Origin: Sungkyunkwania multivorans
GTDB taxonomy: Bacteria; Bacteroidota; Bacteroidia; Flavobacteriales; Flavobacteriaceae
Direction: 5' to 3'
Assembly (NCBI RefSeq): GCF_042675645.1
Contig: NZ_JBHTJH010000017.1
Coordinates: 558,001 to 622,000 of the forward strand
DNA: 64,000 bases
Shown in pieces: positions 45,905 through 54,746 of the stretch; positions within the stretch are counted from its first letter, which is position 1; the number at the start of each line of letters is the position of its first letter. A program made the position numbers and the translations under genes. The notes under the pieces are model-generated. The model had not been told where the DNA came from. It saw nothing but the letters and a program-made list of their open reading frames with translations, and did no database searches.

Positions 45905-45946
45905 TATCCATATTTATAAGCCTTAGACTTGGTCGTAATTCCAAAT

Positions 45947-46873
45947 CTATAAGTGCGACAAAAAGTCTTCTAATAGCTTTCTTTTTCTTTTCTGATCTTT
46001 CTTATAATCGACACCCCCATATTCTTCAAATTCTTCCGCGATTTTTTCAAGGTTTGAATCATCCTTCAGGTATGCGATGCGATACATAAAGAATCCCGCC
46101 ATCCAGATCTGATCGCTATCGTCATTCTTTTCAAACATCGCTTTAAATTTGGTCACCAAGAATCGGTCCAATTCTTCATCTTGCTGTGTCATTACCATAT
46201 CGATAAGCCCAATGTCCGAATATTCTAGTACTTCGGTCTCGTAGAGGGCTTTTTTTATCTTCTTTTGTTGGTCTTTACTGAGCAGATAAAATATTTCCCC
46301 ATCATCTTTACTTCTGTCATAAAAAGACATGAAGTCACTTTCCGGTGAGAGCTCATAGGTTCCTTCCCAACGCGTTACAGGTTCAACAATACAAGAAACC
46401 AACCAATCTAGCGTTGCTTCGCGGCGCATTCTTTTGTTCTTAATTTTTTGAATCTCTTGCATTTCGAGTATTCTTGCCCTATATATGGCAATCCCAGTTT
46501 CGTCCACGACCTTTGTCCCATAGCTTAGGGCATGTGTGGTATATCCACCTTCTTTATCCTTATCGAGAAAGGCGATTACAGTCTTCCCTTTGGGATAGTT
46601 TGCTGGCGCTGGACACACCAGACCTGGATTAAAGGATACTTGGATGATTTCCGAATCGATAGTTCCTTGAAGCGTTTCAGAAATTTTCAGATGAGCATTG
46701 GCGCTGGCCCAAATATCGCTTTCTTCAACACTGCTGATCTCTGAGACTTTCGCGATGACAATGTATTCGGATTCTTTGATCAGTTTTCGCAGAGGTCTTG
46801 GTGAAATAGGATAGGTTTCGGCAAAACTGTATGAGAAACCTAATAACAAGACTAGTAACAGAGCTCTTTTCAT
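45947..46873 (-). CDS. exported protein, unknown function
   Basis: A 308-residue protein with a signal peptide (MKRALLLVLLLGFSYSFAET). The N-terminal part (about 30-140) is a beta-sandwich-like segment with SEYIVIAKVSEIS, a variable stretch, ISETLQGTIDSEIIQVSF and KGKTVIAFLDK, loosely like OB-fold/TIMP-type netrin modules. The C-terminal 150 residues are mostly helical and rich in Lys and Glu. No named family is recognised. It stands alone, with radA converging from the left. Confidence 0.6.
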   Translation of the reverse strand: MKRALLLVLLLGFSYSFAETYPISPRPLRKLIKESEYIVIAKVSEISSVEESDIWASANAHLKISETLQGTIDSEIIQVSFNPGLVCPAPANYPKGKTVIAFLDKDKEGGYTTHALSYGTKVVDETGIAIYRARILEMQEIQKIKNKRMRREATLDWLVSCIVEPVTRWEGTYELSPESDFMSFYDRSKDDGEIFYLLSKDQQKKIKKALYETEVLEYSDIGLIDMVMTQQDEELDRFLVTKFKAMFEKNDDSDQIWMAGFFMYRIAYLKDDSNLEKIAEEFEEYGGVDYKKDQKRKRKLLEDFLSHL

Positions 46874-46995
46874 TTCTTCAGTATTAGTGGTTCATCACGA
46901 AGGTAACAATGGAAAATGACTAAGATAACTTATAACGAGTATAGTAACCGATTTAGCGTGCGATTGCTCCTTTTCAATTAGGCAAGGGCTTTGAA

Positions 46996-47376
46996 TTAGA
47001 TTGATCGAATCGCTTTACGCGCCACCTTGAGTTCTAAAACAGCCAGTGTAATAACGACCATAATTTCAATGATAATATAAGTCCAACCGAAATAAGTTAG
47101 TGCTTCACCGTGATAAAAGGCAAGTCCAAGAGACAGTCCGCAATATAAAATATTGGCTATTCCTATCCCTCGTAAAAATGGTCCTAAATCTTTCCTTTTG
47201 CCTCGGTAGCAGTAAAGATCGTAGAGAGCGAAAAGACACGGAAAGAGCGCCAAGAAATAAAGTGTTTGATGCGGAATCCCAAAGAATTCTTCATAGCGAA
47301 CCAACACCACCCCCAATAGAAAAGCGGAGAGCAGCGCTCCCAAACCGTCGATTAAAAAGAGTTGTTTTGGATTCAA
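46996..47376 (-). CDS. four-helix membrane protein, unknown function
   Basis: A 126-residue protein with four predicted helices at about 5-25, 37-53, 68-87 and 94-118 and an unremarkable charge pattern (CYRGKRKDLG in the cytoplasmic loop). No family name is recognised. It lies 18 bp downstream of the next gene in the same direction, so they are probably co-transcribed. Confidence 0.6.
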   Translation of the reverse strand: MNPKQLFLIDGLGALLSAFLLGVVLVRYEEFFGIPHQTLYFLALFPCLFALYDLYCYRGKRKDLGPFLRGIGIANILYCGLSLGLAFYHGEALTYFGWTYIIIEIMVVITLAVLELKVARKAIRSI

Positions 47377-47394
47377 TGCCAGCTTTTATTTTAC

Positions 47395-48000
47395 TTATCG
47401 ATAAAGGATTTGCATTGCTGTTCTTGTTTTTAGTCTTCTTACGAGTGCTATAGCCGTGACTCCTGCCATGACACAATATCCGATAATCAACTTGGGCATT
47501 CCAACACTAGCGATACTCAAAACGATTCCTGCCAATCCAGGGCGTCCGCCAACTAATTCATACCTAGCTCCGTCGGAGATCTGAACAGCATAGTATAATG
47601 CCCATAAAAAAATTCCCGTGGTAATCAGCAGTGCAAAAATTTGAGGCTTCGCATATTTAAAAATACTTGGCACTTCCGATTTATAATTCAGATTTGGGAG
47701 TTCGTCCTGAAGAGATTCAAATATCTCATTTTTGAGAACTTCATTTTCGATGTTTAGCTCTTCCTCCGAATCATTGCCGAAAAGGATCTTTATGTGACGA
47801 ATCCCCTCTTGATTGATGACTTTTTTGATATAAGAATACGGTATCGGGAATAATCCTTCAACTGTATTGAAATCGGTCTCTTCTGTAATATTCAGTTGCC
47901 GATCGTTTTTAGGCGTCCCTTTATAAATATAATTGTCCTTGAGTGCTATGATCTTATCAGATCTCGACTCAGATAATTTCCAAAGTTTGGTTTTTTCCAT
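47395..48000 (-). CDS. two-helix membrane protein, unknown function
   Basis: A 201-residue protein with a soluble N-terminal half (KLWKLSESRSDKIIALKDNY, then VEGLFPIPYSYIKKV) resembling a PH-like or bPH2-type beta domain, and two helices at about 120-140 and 170-190. No named family is recognised. It starts the two-gene unit with the four-helix protein. Confidence 0.6.
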   Translation of the reverse strand: MEKTKLWKLSESRSDKIIALKDNYIYKGTPKNDRQLNITEETDFNTVEGLFPIPYSYIKKVINQEGIRHIKILFGNDSEEELNIENEVLKNEIFESLQDELPNLNYKSEVPSIFKYAKPQIFALLITTGIFLWALYYAVQISDGARYELVGGRPGLAGIVLSIASVGMPKLIIGYCVMAGVTAIALVRRLKTRTAMQILYR

Positions 48001-48083
48001 TTTTTAAATCCACTTTATACCTTTCTGCTGGTCGATCGAATCATTTCGCCGAAAATACCATTATTTCCCTAAAACCATACTGC

Positions 48084-48188
48084 GGTTTTCCTGTAGTTCT
48101 GATCAGGAAACCAGTTCGAGCGTCATGTCGCTTCTCGATACATTTTCTTTTTCAATTCTATCGAAAGAAAACACTCGAAGTGACAACC
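48084..48188. repeat. dispersed inverted repeats, family D, upstream of the unknown membrane-protein pair
   Basis: A TTTCCTG/CAGGAAA hairpin at 48087-48120 is followed by TTCGAGCGTCATG and, in the opposite sense, CACTCGAAGTGACAAC. This pattern resembles the widespread TTCGAGC...CTCGAAGTGACA type of intergenic repeat. It occupies most of the 238-bp gap between the flanking genes. Confidence 0.45.
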
Positions 48189-48238
48189 GTCGATAAAATA
48201 TTAAACTTTAAATCAAAAACGGATAACTGACAACCGAA

Positions 48239-49279
48239 TCAAGGTGCAGGATTCGGGATCTCCGAATGTATCTTCTCAATGCCTTTCATCACTTCCTCGC
48301 TCAGTGTTATATTGATGCTGTCGATATTCTCCTTTAGCTGTTCCATGGTGGTCGCACCAATGATATTACTGGTCGTGAAGGGACGGTCATTGACAAAGGC
48401 CAAGGCCATTTGAGCAAGGGACAACCCATGCGTTGAGGCCAATGCAGCATAGCGCTCAATGGCCAAAACAGTTGCATCGCTTTTGTAACGTGCAATAAAA
48501 TTAGGGAACAATGTACCTCTAGCTTTTGGGGGCTTCTTTCCACCCAAATATTTTCCGCTTAAGGTGCCGCCACCAAGTGGTGAATAGGGCAAGAGGCCAA
48601 TGCCTTCACGCATGGAAACCTCGGCATTGCCTCCCTCAAAAGTGCGATTAAGCAAGGAATATGGATTTTGAATGGTGATCATTCGTGGCAGGTTGTGATT
48701 TTTGCTCTCCTCTAAAAAGCGCATCACGCCCCATGGCACTTCGTTAGATAAGCCTACATGACGGATTTTTCCGCTTTTTACGGCTTCGTCCAATGTGCGA
48801 AGCACTTCGTTGAAATTGTCTTCCCATTGTTCGCTTTTGTCATGTTGATAATCACGCTTCCCAAAATAATTGGTATTGCGCTCCGGCCAATGCAATTGGT
48901 AGAGATCAATATAATCGGTTTGAAGCCGCTTCAAACTCTTATCGATAGCGTCCTCGATCTCATGTTTTGCATATCCATCGGTTCGGATATGCGCTGTATA
49001 CGGTCCAGGACCTGCGATCTTGGTCGCCAAAACGATCTGGTCGCGTTTTCCAGTCTTCTTAAACCAATTACCGATGATGGTCTCGGTAGACCCAGAGGTC
49101 TCAGGTCTTGCGGGTACCGAATACAATTCTGCAGTGTCAAAGAAATTGATGCCTTGGTCTACGGCATAGTCCATCTGCTCATGACCCTCAGCTTCGGTAT
49201 TCTGCTCCCCCCAGGTCATGGTGCCCAGGCATATCTTACTCACCTTAATATCGGTATGTGGTAACGTAGTGTACTTCAT
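48239..49279 (-). CDS. aldo/keto reductase, Tas-like
   Basis: A 346-residue NADPH-dependent reductase. The catalytic tetrad reads Asp48, Tyr53, Lys87 and His130 (NFFDTAELYSVP, ATKIAG, LYQLHWPERNT). Beyond the barrel it follows the E. coli Tas subgroup, with AELYSVPARPETSGSTE, SNEVPWGVMRFLE and IIGATTMEQLKENI. The true substrate is unknown. The gene is downstream of the OmpA lipoprotein gene across a terminator. Confidence 0.93.
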   Translation of the reverse strand: MKYTTLPHTDIKVSKICLGTMTWGEQNTEAEGHEQMDYAVDQGINFFDTAELYSVPARPETSGSTETIIGNWFKKTGKRDQIVLATKIAGPGPYTAHIRTDGYAKHEIEDAIDKSLKRLQTDYIDLYQLHWPERNTNYFGKRDYQHDKSEQWEDNFNEVLRTLDEAVKSGKIRHVGLSNEVPWGVMRFLEESKNHNLPRMITIQNPYSLLNRTFEGGNAEVSMREGIGLLPYSPLGGGTLSGKYLGGKKPPKARGTLFPNFIARYKSDATVLAIERYAALASTHGLSLAQMALAFVNDRPFTTSNIIGATTMEQLKENIDSINITLSEEVMKGIEKIHSEIPNPAP

Positions 49280-49326
49280 GTGTGTGTTGGTTTCTTTTTT
49301 TTTGCAATTTTTTAGTTAGGCAATAA

Positions 49327-49362
49327 AAACCTCGTAAGCTTTTTTATATGCTTACGAGGTTT
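49327..49362 (-). terminator. intrinsic terminator after the OmpA lipoprotein gene
   Basis: A 13-bp stem AAACCTCGTAAGC/GCTTACGAGGTTT with a 10-base loop is followed by T-rich sequence on the minus strand. It lies between the aldo/keto reductase start (49279) and the OmpA-family stop (49445). Confidence 0.88.
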
Positions 49363-49407
49363 ATAAAGATACGATTTTTTGCGTTGTCATGGGCAAGACG
49401 AAAGCTA

Positions 49408-49441
49408 CCATCTCCTTCTGGGAGAGGGGCTGGGGGTGAGG
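49408..49441 (-). repeat. dispersed palindromic repeat, family A, inverted copy
   Basis: Read on the minus strand it is CCTCACCCCCAGCCCC, then a CTCTCC stem with GGAGAT, closely matching the copies at 8641 and 8840. It lies 3 bp after the stop of the OmpA-family gene. Confidence 0.7.
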
Positions 49442-49444
49442 GCT

Positions 49445-50404
49445 TTATATCTGATTCAAGATCTTGGTAACCTCATCCAGTTTTGGGGTAAGGATCACCT
49501 CTATACGGCGATTTCTGGCTTTACCCTCCTTGGTCTCATTGGTGCTCACAGGTTCGTACTCGCTTCTACCTGCAGCCGTTAAATTGTTGGGTTTGATATT
49601 AGGATTCTCCATCAAAATGTTTACGATGGCCGTAGCGCGTTTTGCCGAAAGGTCCCAATTCCCAGTGAGTTGATCACTTCCCTTGTATGGGTCATCATCG
49701 GTATGTCCTTCGATCAGTACAGCGATATCTGGATTCTGTGCCAAGACCTTTCCCAACTGCATCACGGCTTTCCTTCCTTCGGCGCCAACGTACCAGCTTC
49801 CAGATTCGAAGAGCAATTTATTTTCCATGGAGACATAGACCTTTCCGTCGCGCTGTTCAACCGTAAGTCCTTTGCCTTCAAAATCTAGCAATGCTTTAGA
49901 GATGGCATCCTTCAATTTTTTCATAGCAGCTTCTTTAGCAGCCAAGGCACCTTCCAACTCATTTACACGTTTGGAACGTGCGTCCAATTCTCTTTGAAGT
50001 TGCGCCAAACGAGCGTTTTCAGCTTTCAAGGCTTCTTGTTTTGCTTCAAGCTGGGCCAGCAGTTCTCTATTCTTCTTAGAATTGGCTGCAATAGCGGCGC
50101 TGCTGTTCTTTTCTAGGGCATTGTAGGACGCTTGAAGATTTTCGAGATTCTTCTTCGCCGCATCATAATCGCGTTGGTATTTGTCCCTGGCGGCAACTGC
50201 TTCATCATATTGCTGCTGAAGGTTTGCTAAATCGCTTTCTAGCTTTTCTTTGGCACTACTCAAGGCATCGTTTTCATCTCGAAGGTCATTTCGCTCCTTT
50301 TTTACTTGGGCATATCGATCTTCAAGGTCCTTATAAACTTTAGAGGATACGCAAGAGGTTGCTAAGGTAAGGACAAGTCCTGCTGCCAATGCTTTTTTGA
50401 TCAT
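49445..50404 (-). CDS. OmpA-family lipoprotein with long coiled coil
   Basis: A 319-residue lipoprotein starting at 50404 (MIKKALAAGLVLTLATSC, Cys18); an upstream in-frame start adds 24 residues that break the signal peptide. A long coiled coil covers about 25-165 (YKDLEDRYAQVKKERND, then heptads rich in Leu, Glu, Lys and Ala). The C-terminal OmpA domain holds IEGHTDDDPYKG, WDLSAKRATAIV and GKARNRRIEVILTP, residues known to hold peptidoglycan. It should tether the envelope. Exonuclease III is encoded upstream, 61 bp away. Confidence 0.93.
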   Translation of the reverse strand: MIKKALAAGLVLTLATSCVSSKVYKDLEDRYAQVKKERNDLRDENDALSSAKEKLESDLANLQQQYDEAVAARDKYQRDYDAAKKNLENLQASYNALEKNSSAAIAANSKKNRELLAQLEAKQEALKAENARLAQLQRELDARSKRVNELEGALAAKEAAMKKLKDAISKALLDFEGKGLTVEQRDGKVYVSMENKLLFESGSWYVGAEGRKAVMQLGKVLAQNPDIAVLIEGHTDDDPYKGSDQLTGNWDLSAKRATAIVNILMENPNIKPNNLTAAGRSEYEPVSTNETKEGKARNRRIEVILTPKLDEVTKILNQI

Positions 50405-50465
50405 GTTCAAGTGCTTTAGTGTTGTTATTATTATGTACGTTCGTTGTTTTTGATCGGTCGGAAAA

Positions 50466-51230
50466 CTAAACGTCAAGCTCTACCATGATCGGACAGTGAT
50501 CACTGTGTTTAGCCTCCGATAGGATAACGCCTCTTTTTAATTTTTCTTGTAAAGAATCTGCTACCATCGCATAATCCAAGCGCCATCCTTTGTTATTGGC
50601 CCTAGCGTTAGCACGATAGCTCCACCAAGAATAATTATGCGGCTCTTTGTTAAAATGCCTGAACGAATCGATAAAGCCGCTATCGATAAAATTACCGATC
50701 CACTCGCGCTCTACAGGGAGGAATCCTGAGACATTTTTATTTCTGACGGGATCGTGAATGTCAATGGCCTTGTGGCAAATATTGTAATCTCCACAAATAA
50801 TGAGATTGGGACGCGTCTTTCGCAACTCATCGGCATATTTTTGCATATCCGCCATATAGGTGAGTTTGAACTCTAGTCGGTCCAAATTGGTGCCAGAGGG
50901 TAGATACATGCTCATCACCGAGAGATCTCCAAAGTCGACACGAAGGTTGCGACCCTCGTTGTCCATGTAGTCGATGCCCGTGCCGTATTCGATATAGTCG
51001 GGTTGTTCTTTACAAAGTATGGCAACACCAGAATAGCCTTTTTTCTGTGCGCTATACCAATAATGAAATGGGTACCCAGCTTCTTCAAATATCAAAAGCT
51101 CCAATTGCTCTTTATGGGCTTTGGTCTCTTGAAGGCAGATAATATCAGGGTTGGCACTTTGTAGCCAGTCGATGAATCCTTTATTTAAAGCTGCACGAAT
51201 GCCATTTACGTTATAGGAGATGATTTTCAT
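50466..51230 (-). CDS. xth: exodeoxyribonuclease III
   Basis: A 254-residue AP endonuclease/3'-exonuclease of base excision repair. Metal- and DNA-binding residues are in place: KIISYNVNGIRAAL, Glu35 in CLQETKA, the GDYNICH motif, the NYSWWSYRANARANNKGWRLD segment, and SDHCPIMVELDV at the end. It is a stand-alone housekeeping gene. Confidence 0.96.
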   Translation of the reverse strand: MKIISYNVNGIRAALNKGFIDWLQSANPDIICLQETKAHKEQLELLIFEEAGYPFHYWYSAQKKGYSGVAILCKEQPDYIEYGTGIDYMDNEGRNLRVDFGDLSVMSMYLPSGTNLDRLEFKLTYMADMQKYADELRKTRPNLIICGDYNICHKAIDIHDPVRNKNVSGFLPVEREWIGNFIDSGFIDSFRHFNKEPHNYSWWSYRANARANNKGWRLDYAMVADSLQEKLKRGVILSEAKHSDHCPIMVELDV

Positions 51231-51314
51231 TAGGAATGAATTTAATCGCTAAAATAAACAAACCACACTAGGTGCGGTCTTAATAAATACTGAAAATTTT
51301 AAGATGATAAAAAC

Positions 51315-52232
51315 TCAAAGTACATCAACATTTTTATAGGCTTTGATTACCGCCAATTCGCCTTTTTTACCTTCACCTGAATTACCGTGTTCCATGCCTA
51401 GTATTCCATCAAAACCTCTTTGGTGGATGTATTCGAAGATATTTTTATAATTGATCTCCCCTGTAGTGGGCTCGTTACGCCCAGGATTATCTCCGATCTG
51501 GAAATAGGCGATCTCTTTCCAGCAAGTTTCGATATTTGGGATCAAATTTCCTTCTTGAATCTGTTGATGATAGATGTCAAACAATATCTTGCAAGACGGC
51601 GAATCCACAGCTTTGCAGATCTCATATGCCTGTGCAGCTTTTGTGAGGAATAGGCCAGGATGATCCCTGAAGTTCAAAGGCTCCAGGACCATCACCAAAT
51701 CGTGAGGCTCTAAAATGGCCGAGGCTTGCTTCAGGCATTCGATCACATTGGCCATTTGGTATCCCATGTCCTTGCGAGGGTCAACATGACCCGGAACGAC
51801 TGTCATCCATTTGGCATTGATACGTTTCGCAACCTCGACAGATTCTTTGATATGCTGAAGGAATTCCTCACGCCAATCTTGTTTTCCACTCGCTAGGTTT
51901 GGCTCCTTCCAGTAGATCTTATGCGCTACAAAAACTCCCATTTGAAGTCCTCGTTTTTCCATAACTGCTGCCATTTCTTTTTGAAGGGCTACAGGACGCG
52001 CTTTCATTTCGTTATCTTCAAAAGCAGCGAATCCCTGATCGGCAATAAAATGCAATTGATCTATGACATTTTCTCCTGCATGATGCCTAAACATTCCGAT
52101 ATGAGGGGCATATTTTAGCTTGAAGATGTTCTTTAGCGGAACATTGAAATTGCTAAAACTAAACAAAGAAGCGCTTCCCAATGCGAAGGCACCGGAAAAC
52201 GCTGTTTTTTCTATGAACTGTCTTCTGTTCAT
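51315..52232 (-). CDS. Tat-exported hydroxypyruvate isomerase-like TIM-barrel protein
   Basis: A 305-residue TIM-barrel protein of the AP-endonuclease 2 superfamily with a twin-arginine signal (MNRRQFIEKTAFSGAFALGS), so it should work in the periplasm. It has the Hyi-type signature: the VMVLEPLNFRDHPG strand, CKILFDIYHQQIQEGNL with metal-ligand Asp and His, and GRNEPTTGEINY followed by GFDGILGMEHG. Hyi isomerises hydroxypyruvate; the exported form must have a different substrate, perhaps a 3-keto-sugar. It is the last gene of a minus-strand unit with the GMC dehydrogenase genes (6-bp gap to the next). Confidence 0.87.
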   Translation of the reverse strand: MNRRQFIEKTAFSGAFALGSASLFSFSNFNVPLKNIFKLKYAPHIGMFRHHAGENVIDQLHFIADQGFAAFEDNEMKARPVALQKEMAAVMEKRGLQMGVFVAHKIYWKEPNLASGKQDWREEFLQHIKESVEVAKRINAKWMTVVPGHVDPRKDMGYQMANVIECLKQASAILEPHDLVMVLEPLNFRDHPGLFLTKAAQAYEICKAVDSPSCKILFDIYHQQIQEGNLIPNIETCWKEIAYFQIGDNPGRNEPTTGEINYKNIFEYIHQRGFDGILGMEHGNSGEGKKGELAVIKAYKNVDVL

Positions 52233-52238
52233 GTTTAT

Positions 52239-52883
52239 CTATAAAGCCCAAGCTTTGCCTCCGGTAGCCTCTTCAACGCTCACACATCCTTTCTGTTGCC
52301 CAGGGATCGAGGTGTAGGCTAGCACATTTTCACCGATATATTCACTGGATTTATATCCCCAGATGGTGAGACTACGTAAGCTATTCAAAAATGAAAAGAT
52401 AGAAGTGTCTTCGTCTAGGACGGCGGTTTCTCCCTTTTTGGTAGCTTCTATATAGTTGCCAATGGCAATAAATTGTGCGATTTCCTCTTCTTTCGTTTTC
52501 TTCAGAGCCTCAGCAAGTACGGGTTCAATATCTTCCGATCTTAGTTTTTCGATCTCGGTTTTTTGAGAGGAGGCCAGTAATTTTTTTATGAAGGCGTCCA
52601 GTCCTGCTTTGCCAATTTCTTTTTCTTCAGGTTCTACGACCTCTAATATAAATTGGTCCACGAACATATGAATGTTCAGGTCCAAGGCGCCTGGCAACTC
52701 CTCCGAGCTGGGGATGATGATATCCATAACCTTTTTAACGACACTGCCTTCAGCCTCGCTAAAGAATTGTGGCGACCAAATGGGCTCGGTCTTACAGCTT
52801 TGCAAAATGCTGAATGCTGTGGGAGTGGCGACCAAGGCCCCAAATGAAAGACCTATATTTCTCAATGCATCTCTTCTCTTCAT
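52239..52883 (-). CDS. gluconate 2-dehydrogenase subunit 3 family protein (Tat)
   Basis: A 214-residue protein with a Tat-type signal (MKRRDALRNIGLSFGALVA; KRRD with a hydrophobic stretch, Cys30 in ILQSC could be lipidated). The mature part follows the subunit-3 family: QFFSEAEGSVVKKVMDIIIPSSEE, then LDLNIHMFVDQFI and a helix-rich end around LNSLRSLTIWGYKSSEYIGENVL. In gluconate and fructose dehydrogenases, and in lactose/glucoside 3-dehydrogenase, this subunit accompanies a GMC flavoprotein and helps its export. The GMC gene is directly upstream (10-bp gap). Confidence 0.9.
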   Translation of the reverse strand: MKRRDALRNIGLSFGALVATPTAFSILQSCKTEPIWSPQFFSEAEGSVVKKVMDIIIPSSEELPGALDLNIHMFVDQFILEVVEPEEKEIGKAGLDAFIKKLLASSQKTEIEKLRSEDIEPVLAEALKKTKEEEIAQFIAIGNYIEATKKGETAVLDEDTSIFSFLNSLRSLTIWGYKSSEYIGENVLAYTSIPGQQKGCVSVEEATGGKAWAL

Positions 52884-52893
52884 AACTTAAAAA

Positions 52894-54609
52894 TTATAGG
52901 TTCATTTTTTTTAGTTCTTCTACAGCATGGTTTGCTGCTCTCGCGGTGAGTGCCATATAGGTCAGTGATGGATTTTGACATGCTGCCGAGGTCATGGCGG
53001 CGCCATCGGTAACATACACATTGGGCACCGAGTGTAATTGATTGTGCTTGTTAAGTACTGATGTTTTGGGGTCGCGGCCCATGCGCGCTGTTCCCATTTC
53101 GTGAATACCAAGCCCTGGCGCCCCGATATCATCCCATGGTTGAATGTCTTTAAACCCTGCTTTATCTAGCATTTGCATTGCTTGTGCTACCATATCCTTC
53201 CGCATGTTCAGTTCATTCTGCTTGAATTCCGCATCAAAAGTAACTGTTGGTAACCCCCATTTATCCTTCTTGTCGTAATCCAAGAACATTCGATTTTCAT
53301 GATAAGGTAAGGTTTCCCCAAATCCCATAAGGCCTATTTGCCAACCACCAGGCTCTAAAATGGCCTTCTTCAGCTCTTTTCCGTATCCTAACTCACGTAT
53401 CATTTCGGTCCAATCCTGCCTGCTGGCACCACCTTGATAACCATAACCTCTTAGGAAATCTTTCTGGTCGGTATCGCCACCGAGATTCCTAAAGCGTGGG
53501 ATATAGATGCCGTTGGGTCTTCTACCTGTGTAGTATTTATCATTGTGACCGTCAAACTTTGCAAAGGCACCTGCCTTAAAATGATGGTCCATTATATTAT
53601 GTCCCAGCTCTCCCGAGTCGTTGCCCATCCCGTTTGGAAAACGGTCGCTTTTCGATTGCAGCAGAATACTGGTGGAGGCGATTGCAGACGCACAAAGGAA
53701 GATCACCTTTGCTTTGAATTCATAGGTCTCGTTCGTCTCTGCATCGATAATCTTTACACCTGTTGCTCGCTTCTTATCTTTATCATAGGTAACTTCATAT
53801 ACAATAGAGTTGGGGCGTAAGGTCATATTTCCAGTAGCTTCTGCGGCAGGAAGTGTAGAGGAATTGCTGCTAAAATAGGCCCCAAACGGACAGCCACGCA
53901 TACAGCGATTACGGTATTGACAGGTACTTCGGCCCATGCCAGGTTTGGTACCCTCAGTGATATGTGCCGTTCGTCCGATCGTAAGTAATCGATCATTATA
54001 ATTCTTAGCGATGTTCTTCTTTAAATGATCTTCGACACAATTGAGTTCCATGGGTTTTAAGAACTTCCCATCTGGAAGTTGTGGTAATCCTAGATTTTCA
54101 CCACTGACACCAATATACTCTTCAACGTAGTCATACCATGGCGCCAGGTCTTTATAGCGGATGGGCCAGTCGACAGCGATACCCTCTTTGGCATTTGCTT
54201 CAAAATCGATATCTCCCAATCGATAACTTTGACGTCCCCACATCAAAGACCGGCCACCCACATGATAGCCACGCATCCAGTCGAAACGTTTTTCTTCGTT
54301 GTACGGATGTTCGATGTCATCTACAAAATAATGACTGTGCGCTTTGTTTGTCGTATAGCCTGTTCTATGCTGCTTCTCTTGCCTTTTGATATCTTCAAGC
54401 GTCGGTTCTCCTCCATTCGGCAGATCCCACGGGTCGGCATGCATGTTTTTATAGTCTTCAATATGTTTGATCATACGACCGCGTTCTAGAACCAAGGTCT
54501 TCAGTCCTTTTTCACATAGCTCTTTTGCAGCCCAACCGCCGCTGACCCCAGTTCCTACAACGATTGCGTCGTAATTTTCGGATGAAGTTTTATAATTGAT
54601 CGATTTCAT
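52894..54609 (-). CDS. GMC-family sugar oxidoreductase (FAD), probable glycoside 3-dehydrogenase
   Basis: A 571-residue flavoprotein. The FAD-binding start reads YDAIVVGTGVSGGWAAKEL with GxGxxG at 19-24, followed by LERG. Conserved middle parts include GGRSLMWGRQSYR and CQYRNRCMRGCPFGAYFSSN. The active-site end contains GLGIHEMGTARMG and CQNPSLTYMAL with the catalytic His and Asn. It has no signal of its own and probably rides the Tat pathway with subunit 3, as in gluconate dehydrogenase. Together with DUF1080 and the isomerase-like proteins this suggests oxidation of a sugar or glycoside at C3; the family covers several sugars, so the exact substrate is inference. Confidence 0.92.
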   Translation of the reverse strand: MKSINYKTSSENYDAIVVGTGVSGGWAAKELCEKGLKTLVLERGRMIKHIEDYKNMHADPWDLPNGGEPTLEDIKRQEKQHRTGYTTNKAHSHYFVDDIEHPYNEEKRFDWMRGYHVGGRSLMWGRQSYRLGDIDFEANAKEGIAVDWPIRYKDLAPWYDYVEEYIGVSGENLGLPQLPDGKFLKPMELNCVEDHLKKNIAKNYNDRLLTIGRTAHITEGTKPGMGRSTCQYRNRCMRGCPFGAYFSSNSSTLPAAEATGNMTLRPNSIVYEVTYDKDKKRATGVKIIDAETNETYEFKAKVIFLCASAIASTSILLQSKSDRFPNGMGNDSGELGHNIMDHHFKAGAFAKFDGHNDKYYTGRRPNGIYIPRFRNLGGDTDQKDFLRGYGYQGGASRQDWTEMIRELGYGKELKKAILEPGGWQIGLMGFGETLPYHENRMFLDYDKKDKWGLPTVTFDAEFKQNELNMRKDMVAQAMQMLDKAGFKDIQPWDDIGAPGLGIHEMGTARMGRDPKTSVLNKHNQLHSVPNVYVTDGAAMTSAACQNPSLTYMALTARAANHAVEELKKMNL

Positions 54610-54695
54610 TAGGAATTTGGTTGAATTTGTATGAATTTATAAAATCTAAAATTAATTTTCTACATTTAAACAAGTCATTTTTTAAGAATTCCTTT

Positions 54696-54709
54696 CGAAA
54701 CCGTTTTCG
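54696..54709. promoter_or_regulatory. LacI-type operator in the divergent promoter
   Basis: CGAAACCGTTTTCG is a near-palindrome (GAAAnCGnTTTC type) with a central CG, the usual shape of a LacI-family operator. It lies in the 137-bp gap between the GMC gene and the Tat TIM-barrel gene and could control both directions. No LacI regulator is encoded in the window. Confidence 0.5.
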
Positions 54710-54746
54710 TTATTAAAGAATTGTTAAAATTTTAACCAAACCAACT

